A stretch of DNA of 64,000 nucleotides, taken from Pseudomonas mandelii (lineage in GTDB: Bacteria; Pseudomonadota; Gammaproteobacteria; Pseudomonadales; Pseudomonadaceae). Shown here one piece after another: positions 51,226-59,880 of the stretch. Under the pieces are notes generated by a model. The model searched no databases. It saw only the letters and a list, made by a program, of their open reading frames with translations, and was not told where the DNA came from. Each line of letters begins with the position of its first letter. Within the stretch, counting starts at the first letter, position 1. The stretch lies in assembly GCF_006438925.1 (NCBI RefSeq), contig NZ_RCZA01000013.1, forward strand, positions 1 through 64,000, written 5' to 3'. The translations under genes were made by a program, and so were the position numbers.

Positions 51226-52560
51226 ATGACTACGCTCCTGCCTGAAACCGACCTGAAATCGACACCCGTCAATCGCCTGCGCGTCGACCAATACACCAGC
51301 GGCATCATCGGCCCAAGCCAGCCGATGCTCGGGCCGCTGGCCGACGGCGGCACCCTGATCACCGGCACACCGCCGGGCTGTTGGGGGCCGATGATCACGC
51401 CGGCCTTCGAGGGTGGCCACGAAGTGACGCAACCGGTGGCCATCGCCGGTGCGGAAATCGGCGACGCGGTGGCGATCAAGATCATAAGCATGCGCGTCAC
51501 CTCGCTGGCCACTTCGTCCGGGGTGATGAGCTTCGTTGAAGGTCGCTACCACGGCGATCCGTTCGTCTCCAAATTCTGCGCCAAGTGCGGCACCGAACAT
51601 CCGGCCAGCCATGTCGAAGGCATCGGTGAGGATTCGATTCGCTGTAACACCTGTGGTGCCGAAGTCAGCGCGTTTCGCTTCAGCCATGGTTACGTGATCG
51701 TGTTCGATGCGCAGAATCAGGTCAGCCTGACCGTCAATCAGGACGTCGCCAATCAACTGGCCGGTAACGCATCCGAGATGTCGGCACTGCCGGAATTCGC
51801 CGCGCAACATTCGATCCTGTCCCTGGCGCGCGCCGACATTCCCGGTGTGGCGGTGCACATGCGGCCGTTCCTCGGCAACATCGGCACCACGCCGTCCCGT
51901 GATTTGCCCGACTCCCATAACTGCGCCGATTTCGGCCAATACCTGATCGGCGCGCCGCACCGCTTTGGCATGACCCGCGAAGAACTGCACGCGGCCAAGA
52001 CTGACGGTCACATGGACACCAACTCGATCCGCGAGGGCTGCGTGTTGATTTGCCCGGTCAAGGTGCCAGGCGCCGGCGTGTACATGGGCGATATGCACGC
52101 CCAGCAGGGCAACGGCGAGATCGCCGGGCATGCCACCGACTGCTCCGGGGAAACCGAAGTGGTGGTGGAAGTAGTGAAAAACCTGACGCTGGAAGGGCCG
52201 ATCCTCCTGCAAAACCTCGACGACTTGCCGCCCATGGCCCGGCCGATGAATGCCCGGCAGCGGCAGAAAGTCCGCGAGCTGGGCGAGCGCTGGGGTCAGC
52301 ACGACATCGAGCAGAGCGGGCCGATCACCTTTATCGGCAGCGGCGAGAACCTCAACGTCGCGGTAGAGAACGGTTTGAAACGCGCCGCCTCGGTCACCGG
52401 TCTGCCGTACGACGAAGTGCTCAACCGCGCGACCATCACCGGTTCGATCGACATCAGCCGTTTGCCGGGCACCGTGCGCGTGACGTTCCTGTGCCCGATG
52501 ACCGTGCTGGATCGCATCGGCATTGGCCATCTGGTGCGCGAGAAGTACGACCTGGCGTAA
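51226..52560 (+). CDS. acetamidase/formamidase family protein
   Basis: This 444-residue protein starts MTTLLPETDLKSTPVN with AAGGGGA upstream; GTG 51211 is in frame but overlaps that site. FmdA family blocks are visible: GPSQPMLGPLADGGTLITGTP, HAQQGNGEIAGHATDCSG and NARQRQKVRELGERWG. In the middle (residues ~120-150) two pairs FCAKCG and CNTCG form an apparent zinc ribbon, not expected in classic formamidases. It probably hydrolyses a short-chain amide. It lies upstream of the DUF692 gene, 145 bases away, with a GC hairpin between. Confidence 0.82.
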   Translation: MTTLLPETDLKSTPVNRLRVDQYTSGIIGPSQPMLGPLADGGTLITGTPPGCWGPMITPAFEGGHEVTQPVAIAGAEIGDAVAIKIISMRVTSLATSSGVMSFVEGRYHGDPFVSKFCAKCGTEHPASHVEGIGEDSIRCNTCGAEVSAFRFSHGYVIVFDAQNQVSLTVNQDVANQLAGNASEMSALPEFAAQHSILSLARADIPGVAVHMRPFLGNIGTTPSRDLPDSHNCADFGQYLIGAPHRFGMTREELHAAKTDGHMDTNSIREGCVLICPVKVPGAGVYMGDMHAQQGNGEIAGHATDCSGETEVVVEVVKNLTLEGPILLQNLDDLPPMARPMNARQRQKVRELGERWGQHDIEQSGPITFIGSGENLNVAVENGLKRAASVTGLPYDEVLNRATITGSIDISRLPGTVRVTFLCPMTVLDRIGIGHLVREKYDLA

Positions 52561-52704
52561 CGCGCAACGGCGGGTCTGTACCACAGTGTGTACAGGCCCG
52601 CTGGCGATACAACCGCTGCGATTTTCTGCTGGAGCGGAACACAGACCCGATACACCCTTTCGGTTAACTGTGATTCCGCTCTGACAATCATTGAGATCGA
52701 CATC

Positions 52705-53544
52705 ATGCAGACCCCCATCACATCAGCGAAGGCGACCGTCGGGCTCGGTTTGCGTCGCGGTTTAATGAAGGACCTTCAGGCAGCCCGTGTGGGCGATTTC
52801 GATTTTCTGGAAGTCGCACCGGAAAACTGGATCGGTATCGGTGGCGCTCATGGTCATGCGCTACGTGCCCTGGCCGAGCGCTATCCGTTGTCCTGTCATG
52901 GCTTGTCACTGTCATTGGGCGGCCCGGCACCGTTGGACGTCGGGTTTCTGCAGGAAGTCCGGGTTTTCCTCGATCACTACAACGTGCCGCTGTACAGCGA
53001 ACACTTGAGCTACTGCAGCGATGACGGTCATCTTTACGACCTGCTGCCGCTGCCCTTTACCGAAGAAGCGGTGCATCACGTCGCCGCGCGAATTCGTCAG
53101 GCTCAGGACATTCTTGGTCGGCGCCTGGCGGTGGAAAACGTCTCCTACTACGCCGCGCCACAGCAAGACATGGACGAGCTGACCTTCACCAATGCGGTGC
53201 TGCGCGAAGCCGATTGCGACCTGTTGCTGGACGTCAACAATGTGTACGTCAACTCGATCAATCACGGTTTCGATCCGCAGACATTTCTGGCCGGCATCGA
53301 TTCGGGCCGGGTGGTGGCCATGCACGTGGCCGGGCATTTCGATGAGTCCGACACCTTGAAAATCGACACCCACGGCGCTTCGGTCAAACCGGTGGTCTGG
53401 TCGTTGCTGGCTGAGGCTTACGCTCGATTCGGCGCGCAACCGACGCTGCTGGAACGGGATTTCAACTTTCCGGCATTTTCCGAATTGGTGGCCGAGTTAC
53501 AGACCATTCGCCGCCTGCAAACCGAGGGGGTGAACCGTGGATAA
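52705..53544 (+). CDS. DUF692 family MNIO-type RiPP maturase (HvfB/BufB-like)
   Basis: This 279-residue TIM-barrel protein starts MQTPITSAKATVGLGLRRG at 52705. DUF692 blocks are clear: FLEVAPENWIGIGG, SCHGLSLSLGGPAPLD, YSEHLSYC, AVENVSYYA, LLDVNNVYVNSINHGFDP, VVAMHVAGHFD and LERDFNFPA. These supply the His/Asp/Glu ligands of a multinuclear iron site. Relatives (MbnB, TglH, HvfB, BufB) modify cysteines in peptide precursors. It is coupled to a DUF2063 partner by an 8-base overlap. No DUF2282-type precursor gene is next to it, so the substrate is unknown. Confidence 0.88.
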   Translation: MQTPITSAKATVGLGLRRGLMKDLQAARVGDFDFLEVAPENWIGIGGAHGHALRALAERYPLSCHGLSLSLGGPAPLDVGFLQEVRVFLDHYNVPLYSEHLSYCSDDGHLYDLLPLPFTEEAVHHVAARIRQAQDILGRRLAVENVSYYAAPQQDMDELTFTNAVLREADCDLLLDVNNVYVNSINHGFDPQTFLAGIDSGRVVAMHVAGHFDESDTLKIDTHGASVKPVVWSLLAEAYARFGAQPTLLERDFNFPAFSELVAELQTIRRLQTEGVNRG

Positions 53545-54289
53545 GCCGAGCCTGTTTCAGCAGCAGAACACCTTGGGCCTTTACCTGCGCGATCCCGATC
53601 ATTGCGCGCCACCGGCCGGGATGGAGGTGACGCGGGCGCAGGTTTACCGCGACCTGATCTTCGCGAACCTGTCGTCGTTGCTCAGTGGGACTTTTCCGGT
53701 GCTGATCAAGATTCTCGGTGATGAACGCTGGCGTTCACTGGTGCGGATCTTCCTGCGGGACTACCGCGCGCGCACGCCGAAATTCGGCGAGATCGCCAAG
53801 GAGTTTGTCGAGTTCCTGGCCTCGGAACCGCAAGCGTTAGTCGAAGGGTCGTGGCCGCCGTTCATGGTGGAACTGGCGCATTACGAGTGGATCGAGATGG
53901 CGTTGCAACAATCCGAGGCCGAACCGTTGCCGCTGAGCGATGCCGGATTGTTGCTGGACCGACCGTTGCAGGTTTCACCGCTGGCCTGGCCGCTGGCGTA
54001 TGCCTGGCCGGTGCAGTGGGTGGGGCCGGATTATCAACCGCAGACAGCGCCGGCTCAGCCTACATTGTTGCTGGTGCGTCGGGCTGAGGACTGGAGTGTG
54101 AAGTTTTCTGCACTGAGCCCGTTGGCCTGGCGATTGTTGCAGCGGATTGAGGAATTTCCTCAACTGGACGGGCGTGAGCAGCTGGAAGGATTGGCGGTGG
54201 AGGCGGGGATGGCTGGGGCGCCGGAGTTTATGGACAGTGGGGCGGTGTTGTTGCGGCAGATGCATGAAGAAGGGGTGGTGGGCTACTGA
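53537..54289 (+). CDS. DUF2063 peptide-modification partner (HvfC/BufC-like)
   Basis: This 250-residue protein starts at GTG 53537, overlapping the DUF692 gene. The N-terminal domain (residues ~5-95: QQNTLGLYLRDPDHCAPPAG, VYRDLIFANLSSLLSGTFPVL) is the DUF2063 putative DNA-binding domain, which in MbnC, HvfC and BufC acts as a precursor-binding partner. The C-terminal half (LLDRPLQVSPLAWPLAYAWPV, LLLVRRAEDWSVKFSAL) matches known partners. It probably delivers a peptide to the DUF692 enzyme. No transport gene follows. Confidence 0.88.
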   Translation: MDKPSLFQQQNTLGLYLRDPDHCAPPAGMEVTRAQVYRDLIFANLSSLLSGTFPVLIKILGDERWRSLVRIFLRDYRARTPKFGEIAKEFVEFLASEPQALVEGSWPPFMVELAHYEWIEMALQQSEAEPLPLSDAGLLLDRPLQVSPLAWPLAYAWPVQWVGPDYQPQTAPAQPTLLLVRRAEDWSVKFSALSPLAWRLLQRIEEFPQLDGREQLEGLAVEAGMAGAPEFMDSGAVLLRQMHEEGVVGY

Positions 54290-54305
54290 AAACACCACCA
54301 ATCCC

Positions 54306-54396
54306 CTGTGGGAGCGAGCCTGCTCGCGAAGAGGCCGGCACATTCGACATTGATGTCGCATGATACCGAGCATTCGCGAGCAGGCTCACTCCCACA
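54306..54396. repeat. REPIN, TGTGGGAGCGAGCCTGCTCGCGA family
   Basis: The arms GTGGGAGCGAGCCTGCTCGC and the inverse GCGAGCAGGCTCACTCCCAC (one mismatch) flank about 45 bases between convergent gene ends. Confidence 0.85.
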
Positions 54397-54423
54397 AGGA
54401 TCTACTTTGTTCTTGAGTTAGCG

Positions 54424-55818
54424 TCAGGTCTGGGGAATCAAGCTTTGCCGGCAGTCGAGCACCAACCGCGCCCCTCCCAGTTCACTGGTGCCCACTTCAA
54501 GCGTAAACCCATGCAGGCTGACAATCGCCGCAACGATCGACAGCCCCAACCCGAACCCGCTTTTCTGGTTGCCGCCGTCGGCACGATAGAAACGCTGGAA
54601 CACCGCCTCTCGTTCTGCGATCGGAATGCCAGGACCCGAATCGAGCACTTCGATCCGCGTGCGCCCACCCTCATTGACCCCCCGCAAAATCACCTCGCCG
54701 CCCGGCGGCGTGAACTTGATCGAGTTGCTCAGCAGGTTCGCCACCGCTTCGAATAGCAACGCGCGATCGCCATTCAGTGGCGGCAAGACGTCAGGCAGTT
54801 GCAGCTTGAAAACCAGTTCGCCTTCTTCCGCCAACGGCAGATAAAAGTCGTGCAGCTCTTGCAGCAACGGCACCGGATCCAGCTGCACAAACCCCGAACG
54901 CCGCTGACGATCTTCCAGCTCGGAAATCCGCAACAACCCTCGAAAGCGCGCCATCAAGGTGTCCGCTTCACCGAGCACTGAGTCCAGTTGCACCGCCAGC
55001 GTCGAGCCCTCATCAGCCTGTTGCTGAATCCGGTACAGCTGCGCCCGCAGGCGCGTCAGCGGTGTGCGCAGGTCGTGGGCAATGTTGTCGCAGACGCCCT
55101 TGACCTCATTCATCAAGCGTTCAATACGTTCGAGCATGGCGTTGACGATGGCCGCGAGCATATCCAGCTCATCGCGGCGATTGGACAATGGCAGACGACG
55201 GGTCAGGTCGCCGGCGACGATGGCCTCGGCGCTGGCCTGAATCGCACGAATCCGCCGCAACGGACGCCGCCGCAACAGGTGCCAACCCGCGATACCGGGC
55301 AAGATGGTCAGCGTCACACCCCAGAACAATGCGTGAAGAATGATCCGGGTCACGGCAAACAACGAACCGTTATCCCGCACCAGCACGAGCCAGCGACCGT
55401 CCTTTGTCTGGGTCGCTACCGCGTCGCAGCTGTCGGCGGGCAGGCTTGGGTCGTCGGAATCTGTGCAGTCGCCGAGCATGTGAATCTTGCCGTCCAGCGG
55501 CAGGCCTTCGGGAATGTGCCGCAGGCCGCCGTTGAGGTAGCGATGCTGAGCATCGAACAAGCCATAGGCATCGATGCCGCGAATGTCGAAGGTCATGCTG
55601 ACGGCGAGGGCGTCCATCAGTTGTTCGCCTTGAAAGCGCGAGAACAAATGCTGGCGCTGCATCAGCGAGTGTTTGGCCAGGTTGTCCAGGTAATCGGACA
55701 CCTCGTAGTACATCACCCCCATGAGAATCCCGCTCCAGAGCACGAACAGCGAACTGTAGAGCGCCAGCAAACGGCTGCTGGATGAACGCCAGCCGTTAGA
55801 GGGGTTCGGCAATGACAT
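54424..55818 (-). CDS. sensor histidine kinase of an OmpR-type two-component system
   Basis: This 464-residue protein has a first membrane helix (LALYSSLFVLWSGILMGVMYY), a periplasmic sensor of about 120 residues with four Cys (including CTDSDDPSLPADSCDA), a second helix (ALFWGVTLTILPGIAGWHLL), HAMP, the phosphoacceptor CDNIAHDLRTPLTRLRAQ and an ATPase domain with LLSNSIKFTPPGG, DSGPGI and GFGLGLSIV. The gene overlaps the regulator stop by 23 bases. The signal is unknown; the Cys-containing sensor loop could be redox or metal sensitive. Confidence 0.92.
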   Translation of the reverse strand: MSLPNPSNGWRSSSSRLLALYSSLFVLWSGILMGVMYYEVSDYLDNLAKHSLMQRQHLFSRFQGEQLMDALAVSMTFDIRGIDAYGLFDAQHRYLNGGLRHIPEGLPLDGKIHMLGDCTDSDDPSLPADSCDAVATQTKDGRWLVLVRDNGSLFAVTRIILHALFWGVTLTILPGIAGWHLLRRRPLRRIRAIQASAEAIVAGDLTRRLPLSNRRDELDMLAAIVNAMLERIERLMNEVKGVCDNIAHDLRTPLTRLRAQLYRIQQQADEGSTLAVQLDSVLGEADTLMARFRGLLRISELEDRQRRSGFVQLDPVPLLQELHDFYLPLAEEGELVFKLQLPDVLPPLNGDRALLFEAVANLLSNSIKFTPPGGEVILRGVNEGGRTRIEVLDSGPGIPIAEREAVFQRFYRADGGNQKSGFGLGLSIVAAIVSLHGFTLEVGTSELGGARLVLDCRQSLIPQT

Positions 55819-56479
55819 AACCCGAGCCTCGCACGGTCCGAATCAGTGGGACATTGCCTGGCGGGTCGATCTTCTTGCGCAGACGGCCGATGTGTACGTC
55901 GATCAGGTTGGTGCCGGGGTCGAAGTGGTAACCCCAGACTTCTTCGAAAATCATCATCCGCGACAGAATCTGCCCGGTGTTGCGCATCAGGAATTCCAGC
56001 AACTTGTACTCGGTGGGCAACAGCGTCAGCAGCTGACCGTCGCGGCTGGCTTCATGGCTGATCAGGTTCAGCTCCAGATCCGCCACCCGCAACGTGGTGG
56101 CCTGGGCGGTCACGGTGTTCTGCCGGCGCAGCAGGACTTCGACCCGGGCGGCCATTTCATCGGTGGCGAACGGTTTGGTCAGGTAATCGTCACCGCCCGC
56201 GCGCAAGCCGCGCACACGCTCATCGACGTCGGAAAGGGCGCTGATCATCAGAATCGGCGTGGCCACGCCCATGGTCCGCAGCGTGGTGACAATCGCCAGA
56301 CCATCGAGCTCGGGCAGCATGCGGTCGAGGGTAATCAAGTCGTAGTTGCCGCTGACTGCGCGTGCCAGACCTTCGCGGCCGTTGTCGACCCAATCCACGT
56401 CGAGGCCGTGGCTGCTCAATTCGGCGACGATTTCCCGGGCGGTCACGGCGTCGTCTTCGATGGTCAAGATGCGGGTCAT
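55796..56479 (-). CDS. OmpR/PhoB family response regulator
   Basis: This 227-residue regulator starts MTRILTIEDDAVTAREIV at 56479; an upstream in-frame start is less likely. The receiver domain has the phosphoacceptor Asp in DLITLDRMLPELDGL and Lys in DDYLTKPFATDEM. The C-terminal winged helix (LLPTEYKLLEFLMRNTGQILSR, TNLIDVHIGRLRKKID) binds DNA. It is the first gene of the two-component operon. The target genes are unknown; the membrane protein gene starts 280 bases away divergently and is one candidate. Confidence 0.92.
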   Translation of the reverse strand: MTRILTIEDDAVTAREIVAELSSHGLDVDWVDNGREGLARAVSGNYDLITLDRMLPELDGLAIVTTLRTMGVATPILMISALSDVDERVRGLRAGGDDYLTKPFATDEMAARVEVLLRRQNTVTAQATTLRVADLELNLISHEASRDGQLLTLLPTEYKLLEFLMRNTGQILSRMMIFEEVWGYHFDPGTNLIDVHIGRLRKKIDPPGNVPLIRTVRGSGYVIAEPL

Positions 56480-56758
56480 AGGGCGGGCCTGATTAGGAGT
56501 ACTCAACGTTGAGCGGCATTTTGCCAAGAAATGACCGCAGGCTTTCTAAATAAAACTTCATGCAGGTGCCTATTTGATCAATGCATAAAACCCGCCGCTA
56601 CAGGCAGGTTCCTTGCAATTTGCAAGGCCATAGGAAGTTCAAACTTTCTAAATCACTGAAATCCCGAAATTTATTCAAAGTGGGCGACTGGCACGGTGAC
56701 TGCACTTACTTTGTTGAAGAGTTGTAACACCATCTTTCCTGCCAGGAGCGATATAACA

Positions 56759-57697
56759 ATGAATAGATCCTCTGATGGTTTCTATCCTGCCCTCGAAGAA
56801 ACGAGCACGCTCTCTGGCGTGTCCTGGGGCGCGATCTTCGCGGGGGCCGCTGCGGCGGCGGCGTTGTCGTTGATTCTCGTGCTGCTCGGCTTTGGCCTGG
56901 GTTTTTCGGCGGTGTCGCCGTGGGCCAATGAAGGGGTGAGCGCCAAGGGCCTGGGCATTTCAACGATTGTCTGGCTGGCGGCTACGCAAATCGTGGCTTC
57001 CGGGCTTGGCGGTTACATCGCCGGTCGGCTGCGGGTGAAGTGGGCGTACATGCACGGTGATGAGGTTTACTTCCGTGACACTGCCCATGGCTTTCTGGCC
57101 TGGTGCGTGGCCACGCTGGTGACGGCGACGCTGGTGGTCGGCTCGGTCAGCAGTATTGTCAGCGGTGGCGTGCAGGCCGGGGCGAGCATGGTGGGTGGCG
57201 CTGCGAGTGCCGCGACTCAAGCAGCGGGCACGGCTGTCGGCAACACTGACAGTGATAAGTACGGTTACTTCGTCGACAGTCTGTTCCGCGATGATCGTCC
57301 GGCGGCGGTCAGTGATGACGCCGTTGGTGGCACCGTGACGCGCATCTTCGTGCGCAGCCTGAGCAACGGCGGTCAACTGGCTGCCGAAGACCGCACCTAC
57401 CTGGCGCAACTGGTTGCCCAACGGACCAACCTCACTCAAGCGGACGCGGAACGTCGTGTTGATGAAGTCTATGCCCGCACGCAAAAAGCCGTGGCCGACG
57501 CCAAACTCGCCGCCCAACAAGCCGCCGACACCGCCGCCAAAGTCGCTGCCTGGACTTCGCTGTGGATGTTCATTGCGCTGCTGATCGGTGCGTTTTTCGC
57601 CAGCCTCGCTGCAACCTTTGGCGGCCGTCGTCGGGATGCCGTGGTGTATCTGGAATCCGACGCTTACGTGACCCCCACTTCACTGCCTGTTCGCTAA
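56759..57697 (+). CDS. membrane protein of unknown function
   Basis: This 312-residue protein starts MNRSSDGFYPALEETSTLSG, with CCAGGAG about 12 bases upstream. It has a glycine/alanine-rich helix (WGAIFAGAAAAAALSLILVLLG), a second and third helix (IVWLAATQIVASGLGGYIAG, GFLAWCVATLVTATLVVGS), a soluble stretch with a helical region ADAKLAAQQAADTAAKVAAW and a last helix (MFIALLIGAFFASLAATFGG). I cannot name the family, although similar proteins are common in Pseudomonas. It is followed by a 24-residue membrane peptide gene. Confidence 0.8.
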   Translation: MNRSSDGFYPALEETSTLSGVSWGAIFAGAAAAAALSLILVLLGFGLGFSAVSPWANEGVSAKGLGISTIVWLAATQIVASGLGGYIAGRLRVKWAYMHGDEVYFRDTAHGFLAWCVATLVTATLVVGSVSSIVSGGVQAGASMVGGAASAATQAAGTAVGNTDSDKYGYFVDSLFRDDRPAAVSDDAVGGTVTRIFVRSLSNGGQLAAEDRTYLAQLVAQRTNLTQADAERRVDEVYARTQKAVADAKLAAQQAADTAAKVAAWTSLWMFIALLIGAFFASLAATFGGRRRDAVVYLESDAYVTPTSLPVR

Positions 57698-57712
57698 CCC
57701 AGGAGAACTACC

Positions 57713-57787
57713 ATGCGCTCATTACTGCTGTTCTTTCTCGGCGTACCGATCCCGATCATCATCCTGATCGCCCTGTTCATGCACTGA
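57713..57787 (+). CDS. 24-aa hydrophobic membrane peptide
   Basis: A short gene with CAGGAGAA before its ATG encodes MRSLLLFFLGVPIP followed by IIILIALFMH, a single membrane helix with a Pro-Ile-Pro kink. It is too short for most gene finders. The RBS, the position 15 bases after the 312-residue membrane protein and the following terminator support translation. Similar short peptides with a GVPIPIIIL core are common near such genes in proteobacteria, by recollection. The role is unknown; modulation of the upstream membrane protein is possible. Confidence 0.7.
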   Translation: MRSLLLFFLGVPIPIIILIALFMH

Positions 57788-57810
57788 CTTACGCTGGGGC
57801 ACATGCCTCT

Positions 57811-57850
57811 GCCGCTTCTGCCTCTGGTGGAAGCGGCGTTTTGCGTTTTT
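57811..57850 (+). terminator. Rho-independent terminator
   Basis: The stem GCCGCTT pairs with AAGCGGC across a 13-base loop, followed by GTTTTGCGTTTTT. It closes the transcript of the 312-residue protein and the 24-residue peptide. Confidence 0.8.
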
Positions 57851-57862
57851 GGGGGTGAAACA

Positions 57863-57946
57863 AGATCAAAAGATCGCAGGCTGCGCCAGCTCCTACGGAT
57901 GTATGCGGATCCCTGTAGGAGCTGGCGCAGCCTGCGATCTTTTGAT
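57863..57946. repeat. REPIN, GTAGGAGCTGGCGCAGCC variant
   Basis: The arms AGATCGCAGGCTGCGCCAGC and the inverse GCTGGCGCAGCCTGCGATCT flank about 25 bases between convergent gene ends. Confidence 0.85.
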
Positions 57947-57960
57947 CTCTCTTCAAACCA

Positions 57961-58572
57961 TCATTCGATCGGCGTACTGATAAATTCCTCAAGCCCTTCG
58001 GCATACGCCGTAAACGCACTGATCTGTGGAAACCGATTCACATCCACCTGATCCGGCACCACCAGATGGGTGAAGCTCCACGCCACCGCCAACGTAATCC
58101 CGTCTTGAGCAATCGTCCCGTCAGTCTTCAGCGGCTGCATTTCCAGCTCCCGCTCCAGCGCCGAATAGGCGGCCGCCAATTGTCCTTCGACCCGCTCCAC
58201 CCACGGCTCAAACTGAATATGCGCGGGCCGCAGGTTGCGTTCGTAGTAAAGCTGCACCGACTTTTCGCACGCCGCCAACGCCAGACCGATCAGGCGCAGC
58301 GAGCGCAAGCGTTGAGCGAGATCGCTGGGCATCAGGCTTTTGCCAGGACCGGCCAAGGCTTCCAGGTAGTCGATGATCAGCGTCGAGTCGATCAACACCT
58401 CGCCGTCGTCGAGCACCAGGGTGGGCGCCTTGACCACCGGGTTGATCTGCTGGAATTGCTCGAAATGCCGAAACACCGAAACCGACTCGTGTTCCAGTGG
58501 GATGCCAAGGCGTTTGGCGGAGATGGCGACGCGCCGCACATAGGGCGAATCCAGCATGCCGATCAGCTTCAT
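57961..58572 (-). CDS. glutathione S-transferase family protein
   Basis: This 203-residue protein starts MKLIGMLDSPYVRRVAISA with AAGGAG upstream. The N-terminal thioredoxin-like domain has the Ser near SPYVRR and NPVVKAPTLVLDDGEVLIDSTLIIDYL (glutathione site). The C-terminal helical domain follows with TLAVAWSFTHLVVPD. It resembles the YibF-like group. The substrate is unknown. Confidence 0.9.
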   Translation of the reverse strand: MKLIGMLDSPYVRRVAISAKRLGIPLEHESVSVFRHFEQFQQINPVVKAPTLVLDDGEVLIDSTLIIDYLEALAGPGKSLMPSDLAQRLRSLRLIGLALAACEKSVQLYYERNLRPAHIQFEPWVERVEGQLAAAYSALERELEMQPLKTDGTIAQDGITLAVAWSFTHLVVPDQVDVNRFPQISAFTAYAEGLEEFISTPIE

Positions 58573-58648
58573 TGAACCGCTCCTTCAGATATCCGTTGCA
58601 GGACGGACTACCTTGGCTGAGGTTCAGCGACCTGCAACTGGCGCCGGG

Positions 58649-59569
58649 CTAATCCTCGAAGCCGACCTGTTCGTGAATCTCATCGACCTTCAATTCCAGC
58701 CGATAGGCCACGGCAATAAACAGCGCCTGGCACAAGCACAGTGTGGCACTCAGCGAACGGAAGGCAAACGAGCTGCCTTCGTTGACCAGCAACACGGTGC
58801 TGGCGCGCTTGGCCAGGGGCGAGAGGTTGCTGTCAGTGATGATCAGGGTTTTCGCTTGATGGTGCTGGGCAATGCGCAGGCAGTGCTGGGTTTCCTTGCC
58901 GTAGGGCGTGAAGCTGATGGCGATCACCAGATCATTGGCGCGCACGCTGCGCATCTGCTCGCGGTAGCTGCCGCCGAGCCCCGAAACCAGATGGATGCGC
59001 TTGTTGGTGTGTTGCAGGTTGTAGACCAGGTAATCAGCCACCGCGAACGAACGGCGCACCCCGACCACGTAGATATTGTCGGCATTCACCACCAGGTCGA
59101 CGGCCTTGTCGAAGGCCTGATCATCGAGTTCCAGCCCCAGCCGCTCGATGCCTGACAGGGTCGCGTCGATGCACTCGCGGGCCAGATCGCCGCCGCTGGC
59201 CTTCTGCGACTTGTTGGCGATCATGCTGCGAATGCGCTGCTGGTAGTTCTGAACCGGCGTGGTCTTGTGGGTATAAGCCTCGCGGAACAGCGCCTGCATT
59301 TCGCTGAAGCCGCTGAAGCCGAAGCGCTGGGAAAACCGCACGATCGCCGACGGGTGCACTTCGCACTCGCGGGCGATGTCGCTGATGCGGTCGACCATGA
59401 TCCGGTCGCTCTGCTGGCTCATGTAACTGGCGATGCGTTTGAGCTGGCGCGGCAGGCTTTCGTATTCGTTGGTGATCAGCTGCAGCAGACGCTCGGCATT
59501 GATCGGGGGGCTGGCGAGATCGCTGTCGGGCGTGCTCTCGGTCGTCGCCGGCTGATCGGTGCGGGTCAT
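58649..59569 (-). CDS. iolR: RpiR family regulator of the inositol locus (IolR-like)
   Basis: This 306-residue protein starts MTRTDQPATTESTPDSD at 59569 with AAGGA 7 bases upstream; a longer frame crosses the promoter. The RpiR helix-turn-helix (ISDIARECEVHPSAIVRFSQRFGF) and SIS domain (IYVVGVRRSFAVADYLVYNL, DLVIAISFTPYGKET) are complete. It is divergent from iolC, as in other pseudomonads where the RpiR-type IolR represses inositol catabolism. The SIS domain would sense a phosphorylated inositol intermediate. Confidence 0.85.
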   Translation of the reverse strand: MTRTDQPATTESTPDSDLASPPINAERLLQLITNEYESLPRQLKRIASYMSQQSDRIMVDRISDIARECEVHPSAIVRFSQRFGFSGFSEMQALFREAYTHKTTPVQNYQQRIRSMIANKSQKASGGDLARECIDATLSGIERLGLELDDQAFDKAVDLVVNADNIYVVGVRRSFAVADYLVYNLQHTNKRIHLVSGLGGSYREQMRSVRANDLVIAISFTPYGKETQHCLRIAQHHQAKTLIITDSNLSPLAKRASTVLLVNEGSSFAFRSLSATLCLCQALFIAVAYRLELKVDEIHEQVGFED

Positions 59570-59741
59570 AAGGAATCCTTCTGGCTTGTTCTTATAGAGA
59601 CGACAGAGAGCGTCATCCCCTGACAATAGGTTGGCTGTGCGCAGTCTACAGGGTAGGCCGGAATAAAATCTTGAGCTTGCGGTCAGTACGAGGGGTGCTG
59701 AAACGATGCACTGCCTCTGAAACGCCTGCGCCAAAGTTTAT

Positions 59742-59757
59742 TGGAAAAAATATTCCA
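59742..59757. promoter_or_regulatory. candidate IolR operator 1
   Basis: TGGAA at 59742-59746 and TTCCA at 59753-59757 form an inverted repeat (TGGAAAAAATATTCCA). It lies about 125 bases before iolC. A second related sequence (ATTTGGAATAATT) follows at about 59768-59780. Both are in an AT-rich stretch of the divergent promoter region. Confidence 0.5.
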
Positions 59758-59880
59758 CGTAAAAAATATTTGGAATAATTATTGATTATTCGGTCCCGGA
59801 CGTTTTAGTCTGCATCCACCAAGAGTGTTCGGCGCGGCCATCGCCCCGAACGCAGGCTGATAAAAATAACAGGAGCCAGC

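Noticed and set aside
51202..52584. 460-codon minus-strand frame opposite the formamidase-family gene
   Set aside because: It is a shadow; the plus-strand protein has recognisable family blocks and a ribosome site.
52561..52704. DUF2282 precursor gene before the DUF692 gene
   Set aside because: The interval holds only an imperfect GC hairpin near 52570-52600 and no plausible signal-peptide ORF.
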